Position numbers and translations under genes: made by a program
The notes under the pieces: model-generated
What the model saw: the letters and a program-made list of their open reading frames with translations, nothing else
Told to the model about the DNA's origin: nothing
Database searches by the model: none
Assembly: GCA_027943335.1 (NCBI GenBank)
Contig: BSBK01000522.1
Coordinates: forward strand, 62,001-126,000
Length of the DNA: 64,000 bases
From: Chamaecyparis obtusa
Taxonomy: Eukaryota; Streptophyta; Pinopsida; Cupressales; Cupressaceae
Reading direction: 5' to 3'
Shown here: positions 34,524 through 44,309 of the stretch, one piece after another
Layout of the letters: every line of letters starts with the position of its first letter
Position numbering within the stretch: the first letter of the stretch is position 1

Positions 34524-35703
34524 ATAATAAATGTTGCTAATTAAGGTTGGCAGGATGATTACGCCTATCCTGAAAAAAGACTATCAAATCATTATGCTTT
34601 CAAATAAATTACCTATCAGCGTATCCCTTGTGAGGAAGAGAATCCAAACACATAAAAAACATGCACATAAACACGACAAATGAAAAACTTAAATGGAATA
34701 CACCAAGAAGTACCAAATGATGAATGCTCAATTGTTGTAATGGAAAAACACCAAAACTGTCGATTTGTAGAACTTGATTTTCTAGTCTAAATGATTTTTC
34801 TACAGTTGTAATGATTTTTCTAGAACTTGATTTTCTAGTCTTAATAATTTTTCTATAGTCTTAATGATTTTTCTTTCATCCTTTCATCCTAATGTTTGTT
34901 GCTCTTGATAAATTAGGCCTTGAATTTGAATTTTTGTTCACTGTTTTATTTTAGCTTGATATATATTTCATTCATTTTTCATATACACAGAGACTACACA
35001 TGTTGATAAAAAAATGAGCTATTTGATTTAGGTTAACTATTCATGATTGTAAATGGTCAATATTTTTGATGGTACTCCTTGGTGTATTCCATTTTAAAAC
35101 AATCATGTTTTTATGGCTATGATAAATGTCCCCTTGTGTTGAGAAAATTAGAGTTGAAAAAATAGTTGTTCAGTGTCTGTGTATCTGCAAGTTGCAAACA
35201 AATCATCCTTCTTCCACCAACATTCTAGACTATGTACAAGTAACGAGTCATTCCATTCAAAAAAGACCATGTCTGACAATATCGACCCAGAACAAAATAA
35301 GGAGTATGCAAAATTTTGTGATTGTATCTACCATTAGAGCCACTTCATATGCACAGGTGATGAACATGCATATTTTCCTGAGTGCTACTGGGAGCTTACC
35401 CAACAACACATGTACTATTGTGAAAATCACCACAAATCTATTTTCTGTTGGGTCTAGCTCCCAGTATTGCTTGGTCAAATATGCATGTTTTTCACCTGTG
35501 CATATACCTTCTATGATCAACTCTTATATGCACAGATGATGAACCTTCAGATTGGCCTAAGCAGTACTGTGAGCTTTCCTTTGAACACATGTACTATTGT
35601 GAAAATCATCACAAGTCCATTTGTTGGAGGAAATCTCACAGTACACATGTTTGGAGGTCTGAAGGAAACAAGAGAATTTGAAGAGTCACGAGTCTTAAGA
35701 TTG

Positions 35704-36078
35704 TGGTATATTTTGGCAAATGAAGAGTGGAAAGAAGATGATATTCCTGAGATCATGGATGGACACAATGTTGCAGACTTTATTGATCTAGATTTCTTGC
35801 AGAGGCTTGAAGAATTGGAGAGGGAAGAAGGGCTTAGGATGGCAGCTGAGGGTGATGAGGATGATGAGATGGGGGAAGTAGAGTTGAATCTTGATGAAAA
35901 GGAAGCTCTAGTTGCAATTAGGAAGAAGAAGAAGATGCTTATCATCAAACATAAGTTGAAGAAGAGTACTGCAAAGAGCACGCCTATCGTACCAAGGAAG
36001 TTTGACAAGAACAAGGAATATGGCTTAAATAGAATGGGAAGACATCTTTCTATCTTGGGCTTGGATCCTTTGAAGTTT
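35704..36078 (+). pseudogene. NOG1: NOG1 C-terminal fragment
   Basis: An open stretch of about 115 codons matches the NOG1 C-terminal region: YILANEEWKEDDIPEIMDGH, NVADFID, LQRLEELEREEG, an acidic patch, IRKKKKMLIIKHKLKKSTAK, PRKFDKNKEY and MGRHLSILGLDP. NOG1 is a nucleolar GTPase for 60S ribosome assembly. The frame starts further left (35467) in unrelated sequence; the duplicate at 33080-33150 carries that upstream sequence but diverges exactly where the NOG1 match begins. The fragment ends at LGLDP and lacks the basic tail. Confidence 0.88.
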
Positions 36079-36370
36079 GGTCCTTGTGGATAAAATATAT
36101 AGATCTGTCTAGTGATGCAAAATTAACTTGTTTAAGCCTTACCCTTGTTGTTTCAAATATATCATTTGGGTACACACAGAGGGCATAGGAATTGGGGTAC
36201 GCATAGTTCATTTATGGGATTTTTGTTGGGAAGCTAATTGCTCATTTTTCATCTACATTATTATGAAGCTAATTGCCAAAGCATCCAGACCTAGGCTAGA
36301 AAGATGTCTTCCCAAATACATAAAAACATGCACATAAACATGACAGTTGAGAAACATAAATGTAGATTTC

Positions 36371-36744
36371 ATAATAGCTGAGAAACATAATTGTAGGCAT
36401 CATGGTCACAATTTTTTGGAGACAATGTAATTGAGTTGTATACCCAAGTGATGGAGAGAAACTTCTGCATCTCCAATTCCAAATTGAATACATTTGTGTT
36501 GGAGGACCTTGTATTCATGAGCAATAGATGTAGTCAACTTGGAATTGGAGGTGTAGGAGTTTCTCTCCATTGTCTAGGTATACAACATAATTGAGTTGTA
36601 TACCCAAACGATGCAAAGAAACTACTACTCCTCCAGTTCCAAAGGAGTAGTGGTTGCTTTGCATTGTCTGGGTATACCACTCAATTATGTTGTCTCCAAA
36701 AACTTGTGACCATGATGCCTACATTTATGTTTCTCAGCTATTGT
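36371..36744. repeat. Foldback element with nested small hairpins
   Basis: Arms of about 80-90 bp: 36371-36450 (ATAGCTGAGAAACATAATTG...) and 36660-36744 (reverse complement). Two smaller inverted units lie inside, each opening with GTATACCCAA and closing with a GGTATAC-type end (about 36438-36592 and 36599-36677). The shape is like a MITE or small-RNA hairpin. No target duplication was found. Confidence 0.75.
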
Positions 36745-37435
36745 GTCCAAGGACCCCTTATGACCCTTTATGACCCCTAAGAATACACATCTTAGAGGTC
36801 TTAAAATGTCATAAAGGTTCATAAGAGGCTCCTAGGAGGGGCCAGATGAGCTTCCACCTTCACATGGTTGGCCCTATTAAGTAGAGAATGTTAAACTATT
36901 CTTGAAACAAAGAGAAGCTCAATAATTTAAGGTCTCAATCCATAGAGATGGTTAAAAATAATGGGAATCAATGCTGGAGATTTTTTAGATACTGAGAAGA
37001 CGTATATGCAATGGAGGCTAGAAGGGATTTTTGTGGAGATTTTATAGATGTGGAGATTTTCTAGAGAGGGTTTCCAGATTGAGTACTAGTGTAGAGATGA
37101 TGATTCAGTACTGCGTCTATAAAACCTTCACAAATATCCCTTTTTTGGCCTCCACTCATACCTCTTCTCAGAATCTAGAAACTTTGGATACTGTTTCTCA
37201 TCCATGCACGAAATGTGCTAGTGATCGTATAAAATTATTTTTGTGAGACTGAGATCAATTATGAGAAGGTAAAAAATAAGATAATTTTATTGTATCTTTC
37301 ATTTCTTTTATCCATTCATATTTTCTGCCTTCTCTTATATTGGATACTATGCAGTGTACATAAAGGCAAGGCGGTGATTATTCTCAACGATCGATAGGTA
37401 TAAGTCTTCCAGCCCTTACCCAATATCTAGGAATA

Positions 37436-37914
37436 AAGATAGTAGAGCTCAAGAGACCATCATAGTTGGTCTCCATCCTTGGTCCATATACTGACAAAAC
37501 ATTTTACATTTCGTTAGCTCATCAAATGCGGTGATTTGAAAGAATTTAATGGATGATATTTTCATGTATAATGTATATTATTTTAGTTTGACAGTGAACA
37601 AATTTATCTACTTCTTGCACTTGTATACATTGAGCACAGCCATAAGGAAGCATCCCCTCCTGTGGCTTGAGTAATGTAAGCCATGGGAGGACATGCTTCT
37701 TTGTGGTTGTGCTCGTAGTATACAAGTGCGCGTAGATGATAAATTCATGCAACGTCAACTTAAATAATATACATTATCATGAAAATATTCTATTAAATTC
37801 TTTCAAATCCCCTCATTTGATGAGCTAACGAAATGTAAAATGTGTTGTCAGTATATGGACCAAAGACAAAGACCAACTATGATGGTCTCTTGAGCTTTGT
37901 TATTTTTACTATGC
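37436..37914. repeat. Long foldback, arms about 225 bp
   Basis: GAGCTCAAGAGACCATCATA near 37445 is matched by its reverse complement ending near 37897. Pairing continues inward through the CAGTATATGGACC/GGTCCATATACTG, TTAGCTCATCAAATG and CTTGTATAC blocks to a centre near 37668. A transcript would form a long near-perfect hairpin. The rest of 36750-37430 and 37915-38327 holds no gene; the right part holds CACTA subterminal repeats. Confidence 0.85.
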
Positions 37915-38327
37915 TAATCGATCAGTTTTTTGATATGTAGTAATCCTTTTTCACCAGAAGAGCTATTCCTCCGATGGCTACTTGTGTCAGAATTTGGTTA
38001 CTTATCTTCAAACATTCCATAGGTAACCATCAGTGGGACCCCAATGTGACAGATGGGTGTGAAAGGATGGCTATACCTCCGACAGGTACTCCTGTCAGAG
38101 ATCTACTGAATATCCATCGCCTTTTCGACTGATGAAATGTCAAAAGAAGAATTTTTTGACAGATCGGTCACATAGTAAAATTGCTATTTATGTGGCCAAT
38201 TCCGACGGGTAGTGATGTCGAAATACCAATGGTTATCACTTCCATCGCCATTTCCAATGAAAAAATGCTGACGGATAGATGTGTCACAATTTCGACAAAT
38301 GGCCGTTGAAAATTTGACAAATGGCCG

Positions 38328-38355
38328 TCAGAATTTGGCCTCAAGTGTACTAGTG
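38328..38355 (-). repeat. CACTA right terminal inverted repeat
   Basis: The reverse complement begins CACTAGTACACTTGAGGCCA, pairing with 26971-26998. Confidence 0.88.
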
Positions 38356-38917
38356 TGGATATACTTACAAGTTCTCTTTCACACTAAGCTTCTCTTGTAC
38401 CAATAATATAGCAGAATATGAAGCATTGTTAATAGGATTAAGGTTGGCACACAAGCATGGAATTAAATGTGTAAAGGTTGTTGGTGATTCTGAGTTGATT
38501 GTGTCACAAGTAAGATCAGTATATGCTTCTAAAAACAAAAGGTTGAAACAGTATAGAAATGTTGGCTAGGACATGATTGCAAGTTTTGATGCCTTCAATA
38601 TTGTATGGAAGGATAGGAGTATCAATAAGATGGCTGACTTGTTAGCCAATATAGGAATCAATCCTAGTGACATTACTTTTGTAGGCATCTCTAAAGTTGA
38701 AATTAAGGCTAGGCCTAGTATACCAAATAATGTTGAGAACTGGCAGGTCTTTGAAGATGACCAAGACATCTTGATATTTATGAATTGTGGAGATAAGTAT
38801 CATGGTCAAGAATTGGATTGCTCAGCTTTGGTTGATACTGTAGAAGGAAAAGAAGTTATCCTTGGAAATGAAGTCATGCAGATTAAGACTAACAAGGTCC
38901 CAAGGGACTTGTTCTAG
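38356..38917 (+). pseudogene. Element C upstream RNase H, second part, and linker
   Basis: GYTYKFSF, then NIAEYEALLIGLRLAHKHGI (catalytic Glu), VVGDSELIVSQV (second Asp), and NKMADLLANIGI (fourth acidic residue). With the Asp at about 26920 the DEDD set is complete across the CACTA insertion. One stop lies near 38567. An acidic linker continues to 38917. The fold resembles the plant-type (archaeal-like) RNase H that Tat elements carry in addition to their own. Confidence 0.85.
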
Positions 38918-40450
38918 AAATTGTATTTTATAGTCAGGACAGAGTCCAAATAGATACTAAGAAGAGAGACCAGATGGACCTGGAGGAAATCAACCTTGGT
39001 ACACAGGAGGCACCTAAGAAGCTCTATATTGGAAGAGAGATATCTCATGAGGTAAGGAAGACTTTAGTTGAGTTATTACGAAAATTTAGGCATGTTTTTG
39101 CATTGTCATATGATGACCTAGAGGTTTATAGATAAGACTTATTCCAACATATTATTCCTTTGAAGAAAGATGCTAAACCTTTCAGGCAAAAACAAAGGCC
39201 AATCAATCCTACCTTAGCACCTAAAATGCAAGAAGAATTGATGAAGTTAAGAGATGCTAGAATCATAGAACCCATAAGAAATTCCTCTTAGGTGTCAAAC
39301 TTAATTCCTATTAGAAAAAAGAATGGAGATATCAGATTGTGTGTAGACTTCAGGAATCTAAATATCTCTTCTCTGAAAGACAATTATTGCTTGCCTAACA
39401 TGGAGGAAACACTACAAAGAGTGATTGGGTCTGACCTGATGTCCATGATGGACATTTTTTCTAGTTACAATCAGGTGATTGTGAAAGAATCAGAACAGTT
39501 CAAGACAACCTTTTTACAACACCTTGGGGAACCTATGTTTATGTAAGGATGCCTTTTGGTTTCACAAATGCTGGTGCAACTTTTCAAAGAGAAATGGATG
39601 TTTCTTTTGCTGAATTCATAAATGATTTCCTTGTTGTTTATCAAGATGACTTAATTGCATATTCCAAAAAATAAGAAGATCATTTTTCTCAATTAGAGAA
39701 GATATTTGTGAGAGCTCTGGAATATGACATTTCATTAAACCCTAGGAAATGTGCATTTGGTGTGACTGAGGGAAAATTACTGGGCCACCTAGTTGGAAAG
39801 AAGGGAGTAAAAATTGATCCAGAGAGGGTAATGGGCATTGAAAAAATTTAGAAACCAAAAAATGTAAAGGGAATCCAATCCTTCTTTGGCCAGGTAAACT
39901 TTTTGAGGAGATTTGTTAAAAACTTTGCTGAGATTACTAGGCCAATGTCCAAAATGTTGAAGAAAGGATATGAGATCAAGTGGGAAGGTGAGCCTGATGA
40001 AGCTTTCAAGAATATCAAACATGCAATCAAAGATGCACCTGTTCTTAAGGCACCTGACTATAGTATTCCGATGCATATTTTCTCTTTTGCTTCTTTTCAC
40101 ACTTGCTGCAGTTTTGTTGCAGAAAAATAATGAAGGTTTTGAAAAACCTATTGCATTCTTCAATAAATCTTTGCAAGCTGCTAAATTAAAGTATGATACC
40201 AATGAGAAAAAAGCATATGCACTTGTGAAGGCTATGAAGGCTTTTAGATGCTATTTGATGGGAGAAATTGTGATTGCTTTTGTACTCAGTGCTACAATAA
40301 ACGATATCTTTTCATAGCAAGAAGTGTCTAGGAGGAGATGCAGATGGCTAAATAGAATCCAAGAGTTTAAAATTGATATCAAGATTACCAAATTAGTTAG
40401 AGGCCAAGGATTGGAAAAATTGATGGCTCAATCCAATCTTGATGCAAATT
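38918..40450 (+). pseudogene. Element C reverse transcriptase and RNase H, degenerate
   Basis: After a short linker the reverse transcriptase shows NLIPIRKKNGDIRLCVDFRN, MMDIFSSYNQV, then a frameshift near 39520, MPFGFTNAGATFQREMD and the catalytic VVYQDDLIAYS (about 39636-39668). The connection follows (FFGQVNFLRRFVKNFAEITR). The second, gypsy-type RNase H (about 40040-40310) has a frameshift near 40095 and LKYDTNEKKAYALVKAMKAF. Stops lie at about 39136, 39289, 39672 and 39849. Confidence 0.88.
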
Positions 40451-41758
40451 AGATAAATCAAGCTGATATTGATTATACATGTGACATGGATGATTGTATA
40501 TGGTATCAAGATGCTATCTATTATTTAAGGAATATGAAATGCCCATTAGGATTGGATGATAGCAAGAAAAGAGCTCTAAAGTTGCAAGCAATAAAATATG
40601 CTGTCATCAAATGCAAATTGTGGAGGAGGAATCTAGATTGCGTTTTGTTGAAATGTGTAGATGAAAATCAGGCAGACAGATTGCTGAAGGAAATGCATGA
40701 AGGAATATGTGGTGAAAATTACATGGGTAAAACTACTACTTAAAAGATTTTGAGAGTAGGGTTCTGGTGGCCCACAATCTTCAAAGATGCAGAACAATTG
40801 GTAAGAAAGTGTGATGCTTGTTAGAGATTTTCTGACAAGCTCAAGTTTTTAGGAAATGTACCACTAAGGCCAGTGGAAGTGCAAGCCCCTTTCCAACAAT
40901 GGGGGATGGACTTTATAGGAGAAATACTAAACAAATCTAGTGGAGGACACTCTTGGATCTTAGTTTCCATTGATTATTTTACAAAATTGGTAGAGACTAT
41001 TCCTACAAGGAATGCAACTAGTAAGGTGGTGACTGATTTCCTATTGAATAATATTGTTACAAGATTTAGTTGTCCTAAAAGGATTGTCTTTGATAATGTA
41101 ATGTGCTTCAGGTCTATTGAATACAAGGAATTCTGTGAAGGTTTAGGAATCCAGATGTCATATTCCTCACCTTATCATCCACAAGGGAAATGGACAGGTA
41201 GAATCATCCAACAAAAGCTTGATAAAGATTCTCAAGAGGATTCTTGAAAGGAATAAAAAGGCATGGAATTCAAAGTTGCCATTAGCTATGTGGGCTGACA
41301 TAGTAACTATAAAGAAGGCCATTAGGTGTGCACCATTTGACTTGGTTTATGGGATACATGAAAGGATGCCTCAGAACAACCTATTAGAAATGTACAAGTT
41401 TGTTCAATTATATGATGATGATCTAGATGATGAAATGCAATTGAGGATTGAGGATTTGATCAAGTCAGATGAAACCAGAAGAGAATTAGCTTCTAAAAAT
41501 ACTAAGATGAAGTTACAAGTTAAAAACTTGTACGCTACGAAAGTTTTAGAAAGGAAGTTTGAGCCAAATGATTTGGTATTACTCTAGAATGCTAGATTGG
41601 AAGACAAAGGAAAACATGGAAAATTTGACCCAATCTGGTTAGGGCCATATTTGATTCATGAAAAGTGGGGACTAGATTCCTACATTATCAAAGAGCTAAA
41701 TGGTGACATTCAAGAGTTGCCTATTCATGGACAGTTCTTGAAGAAATACTTTAGTTGA
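40451..41758 (+). pseudogene. Element C integrase, degenerate
   Basis: An HHCC zinc-binding region (MHEGICG ... CDAC, about 40695-40825) is followed by the core with QWGMDFIGEI (first Asp), IVFDNVMCF (second Asp; the usual following Gly is Val) and SYSSPYHPQG. A one-base insertion at about 41187-41190 shifts the frame just before the catalytic Glu. The following frame (41219-41587) carries the C-terminal part, and after one stop the chromatin-side tail LGPYLIHEKWGLDSYIIKEL ends at 41758. Confidence 0.88.
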
Positions 41759-41976
41759 AGGTATTTTTCTTTCCATGAACAGTAGTTAGGTTTGTATATG
41801 TTGTAAATTCTATAAAGGTGTGGTGTGTTTCTTTTTTGTCTGGTCTTGCCTTTGTTAGTAGTTTTTTGTCCAAGTGCTCTATGCAATTGTCCTTTTCTAG
41901 TAGGTGGTCTTCTTCCTCCAAAAATTATGAATTCATGCATAGGCACAAGTTACCCATCATCCCTAGACAGAGCCAT

Positions 41977-44304
41977 AGTTAGCCCATGTTCCTGTCATAG
42001 CCAAAATCCAAAGAAAATGGTCTATTCCTTGTAGAACCCTAGAAAATTGTCATAACCACCTACAAGCTTGTTTTTATTAGTGAAGAAGATCTATTAGGTT
42101 TCATAGCTTGCGACCTTGGCCAGGGATAGTTTATGGTGTGTCCAAGCTCCAGTTTAGAGCGCATGTGCTGAATTGCAAAAACCAAAAAGATATGGCTACT
42201 TGAAGGTCTGAGAAATAGGGTTTATTCCATGTCCTAGGGCTTCATGAAAATTTTTCAAGTCCAAAAAACCTAGCTTTGTTCTTTTTCCTTGTTACCTTTT
42301 CTAGCCACTTAAAGCCCAATTCTGCACATGTTCTATTTCCCATCCTGGGCAGTTAGGTCTCTATTTAGTGACTTGGCGACTGAGTGTTTGTGTGATCTCA
42401 TGATCTTGATGGTCAGTGGTTAAACATTTAGTGACCTAGCAGGTGGTTATTAATTCCTTTAATTGTTAAATCTCCAAATGATCTGGTCAAGTATGCTAAC
42501 ATTCAGAGATAGAACAAGGACCGTCGATGTTGATCTTGATCGGCGGCTAGCGCATGTTCTCATAAGGAGACCCAAGGTTAAGAAAAGATTCAATGATTCA
42601 ATGATAGCCACAGGATGAGGATAGGATCAATGGTCAGCCTGTAATCTCAAGATATAATTGGAGTTAAGTAAAAGATTTGGCGAATTGGCGAATAAAGGTT
42701 GGCGCGTGTTCTCATGATGAAACCCCGAGTAGTTAAAATGTTTAGCGACTTGGAGATTTCTTTATTCTCTGGATTGCTAGATAAACAATGAGTTAGGTCA
42801 CAGGGTTATGAGGTATTCAGCTAATCAATAAGAACCACAAGATGAAGATAGATCTAACAGTGGTTGCTTGTTCATTTGATAGAACCCAGAGTTAAAGAAA
42901 GACTTGGCAATTTATTGAATGCTTTGTTCGCATGATATCAAGACTAGACCTAGGTTAAGTAAAATGTGCTATGACCTAGCGAATGCCTTGAGTCGCCAGT
43001 TTGTCAAATGACTTAGGGTTAAGGAAGCTTGCCAGGGTCAAAGTGGGTCCATTTCTAGGTGTTGCTGAGGTGATCATTTCTGATTGGATGCCAAGATATG
43101 ATGATGTAGTCAGGTAATTTTAAAGAGCCAAATTGACTATTGCCACCAAAAATTTGAAATATTCAAGGGTTTTCTATGAGTAAAGGACTTGTTATTTAAT
43201 TCTTGGGTGACCGATCTACTTGATTTGATCTTGTCTACTGTCATAGTATGGTCCAGTGGTAATGCTTGTCTGCCGAGGATGTCCATGCCGTGGAAAAATG
43301 GGTGAGTCAGTCATGCCAATTATGATGCAGGTAAAGCAAACAAAGAGTTAAATCATGCAGTTCCCAATCTCTAAATGTACCACTTAAGATTTTGGCCATA
43401 AATGAAGATCAAATTTGGACCTGATTGCTCTGGATTTCCTGGCATGTCTTGTCTGCATTAATTTTCCTATTCTCTAGATTGATGAAAGTGGTTGAAAACC
43501 CTAGTTTTGTCCTAGTCATTTGTAGCTTGTTGCATCCTAATTTTTAGGGATTCCAAGATGACTAGTGACTACATATAGTAGTCTAATGTATTTTCCAAAG
43601 GATGATGAAATTGGTAACTGAATAGAGAGAGCTTGGATTTAGGGTTTGGTTCTATCATTTTATTATTTTTCAATGTATTGATACTAAATTTTTTAATGAG
43701 AATACACTTGAATTCCATTGCAGATTTTTGAATGTCTTCTTGTTTTGATCTTGTATTCTTATATGTTAATGTTGCAAAGAAGGTTAATATATGGTTTACA
43801 AAGTAAATTGTGAAGTTTGTTCTTGAGTTCCTTCAAGGAAGGATTAAATTCTTCAGGATAGATTCAGAGAATTCATGGTTTAGTGAGAATCTGATGTCCA
43901 AGTGTGAGAGTGAGAGGAGTAATAGGCAAAGCACTTATTATGGATTTAAGTGTATTTGAGTTAAGTTTTATGTTGAGGTATATTGCATTTGACTTTGTGC
44001 CCTAGAATAAGACACTGACCTGTTCTCAGGAAGCGGTTCTTCATCATCAATCAACCAATACATGATAAAATCTTTAAATCAATGTGTCAAGGACATTTAT
44101 GCTTAATATTTGTTGATTACTTAAAGAAGTGAATCCAAGGTATACTCACCTAAGCATTAAAGCTCAAAGTGTAGGAGGACTAATATCCTAGTCCTTGTTA
44201 ATTGGCCCTTTTTCTTGTCAGATTTGGAGTGGGTTACAAGAGTTAGAGACATTTGTTTGTCAATAATATTGTAAATCTATAAGTAGAAAGAAAAGGAACC
44301 AACA
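41977..44304 (+). mobile_element. 3' LTR of element C
   Basis: Starts AGTTAGCCC (the initial T of TGTTAG is changed to A) and ends GGAACCAACA. 2328 bp. It lacks about 80 bp present in the left LTR, deleted between two ATTGAC motifs. 41759-41976 is the 3' untranslated region; no clear polypurine tract is seen in it. The exact CAACT duplication follows at 44305. Confidence 0.92.
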
Positions 44305-44309
44305 CAACT

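Larger units (their letters stand above)
30555..36110 (+). repeat. Shuffled direct duplications in the CACTA body
   Basis: Blocks occur twice in changed order: 30555-30725 matches 34215-34350; 30770-31240 matches 33405-33840; 31880-33170 matches 34440-35710. Copies carry point differences and small indels, so the duplications are old relative to each other. A 20-bp motif (TAATGATTTTTCTATAGTC) forms a small array in each (32250-32365 and 34780-34895). Reading frames at 32596-32983 and 35126-35539 are copies of one another and have no recognised product. Confidence 0.8.
26971..38355. mobile_element. Large CACTA (EnSpm-like) DNA transposon, non-autonomous
   Basis: Ends CACTACTACATTTGGGG... and ...CCTCAAGTGTACTAGTG form a 28-bp terminal inverted repeat with 5 mismatches. 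Subterminal motifs such as TCCGATGG, TCCGACGG and GCTGACGG repeat inside both ends. It cleanly splits the RNase H of element C. Flanking triplets are CCG and TGG; the host frame reads through as S-P-G-Y if a TGG duplication lost two bases on the left. No transposase was recognised in 11.4 kb. The body consists of a satellite array, shuffled duplications, foldbacks and pieces of a NOG1 gene. Confidence 0.88.
12965..44304 (+). mobile_element. Element C: Tat-like Ty3/gypsy retrotransposon with two nested elements
   Basis: Two long LTRs, a 5-bp CAACT duplication, a primer-binding site, and gag, protease, RNase H, reverse transcriptase, RNase H and integrase in that order. It is 31.3 kb as it stands, and about 12.2 kb after subtracting the copia (7.8 kb) and CACTA (11.4 kb) insertions. 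Protease and integrase sequence features and the extra RNase H point to the Tat group. The extra RNase H lies upstream of the reverse transcriptase; in Ogre-type Tat elements it lies downstream. Confidence 0.88.

Noticed and set aside
35126..35539. 137-codon frame upstream of the NOG1 fragment
   Set aside because: Its duplicate at 32606-32983 exists as a frame too, but no family is recognised and both strands are open; more likely chance openness in duplicated non-coding DNA.
31899..36078. A functional host NOG1 gene
   Set aside because: The P-loop and most of the GTPase domain are missing, pieces are in different frames and duplicated, and all lie within CACTA ends.
36128..36337. Short plus-strand frame after the NOG1 fragment
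   Set aside because: No similarity to the NOG1 C-terminal tail and no coding features.
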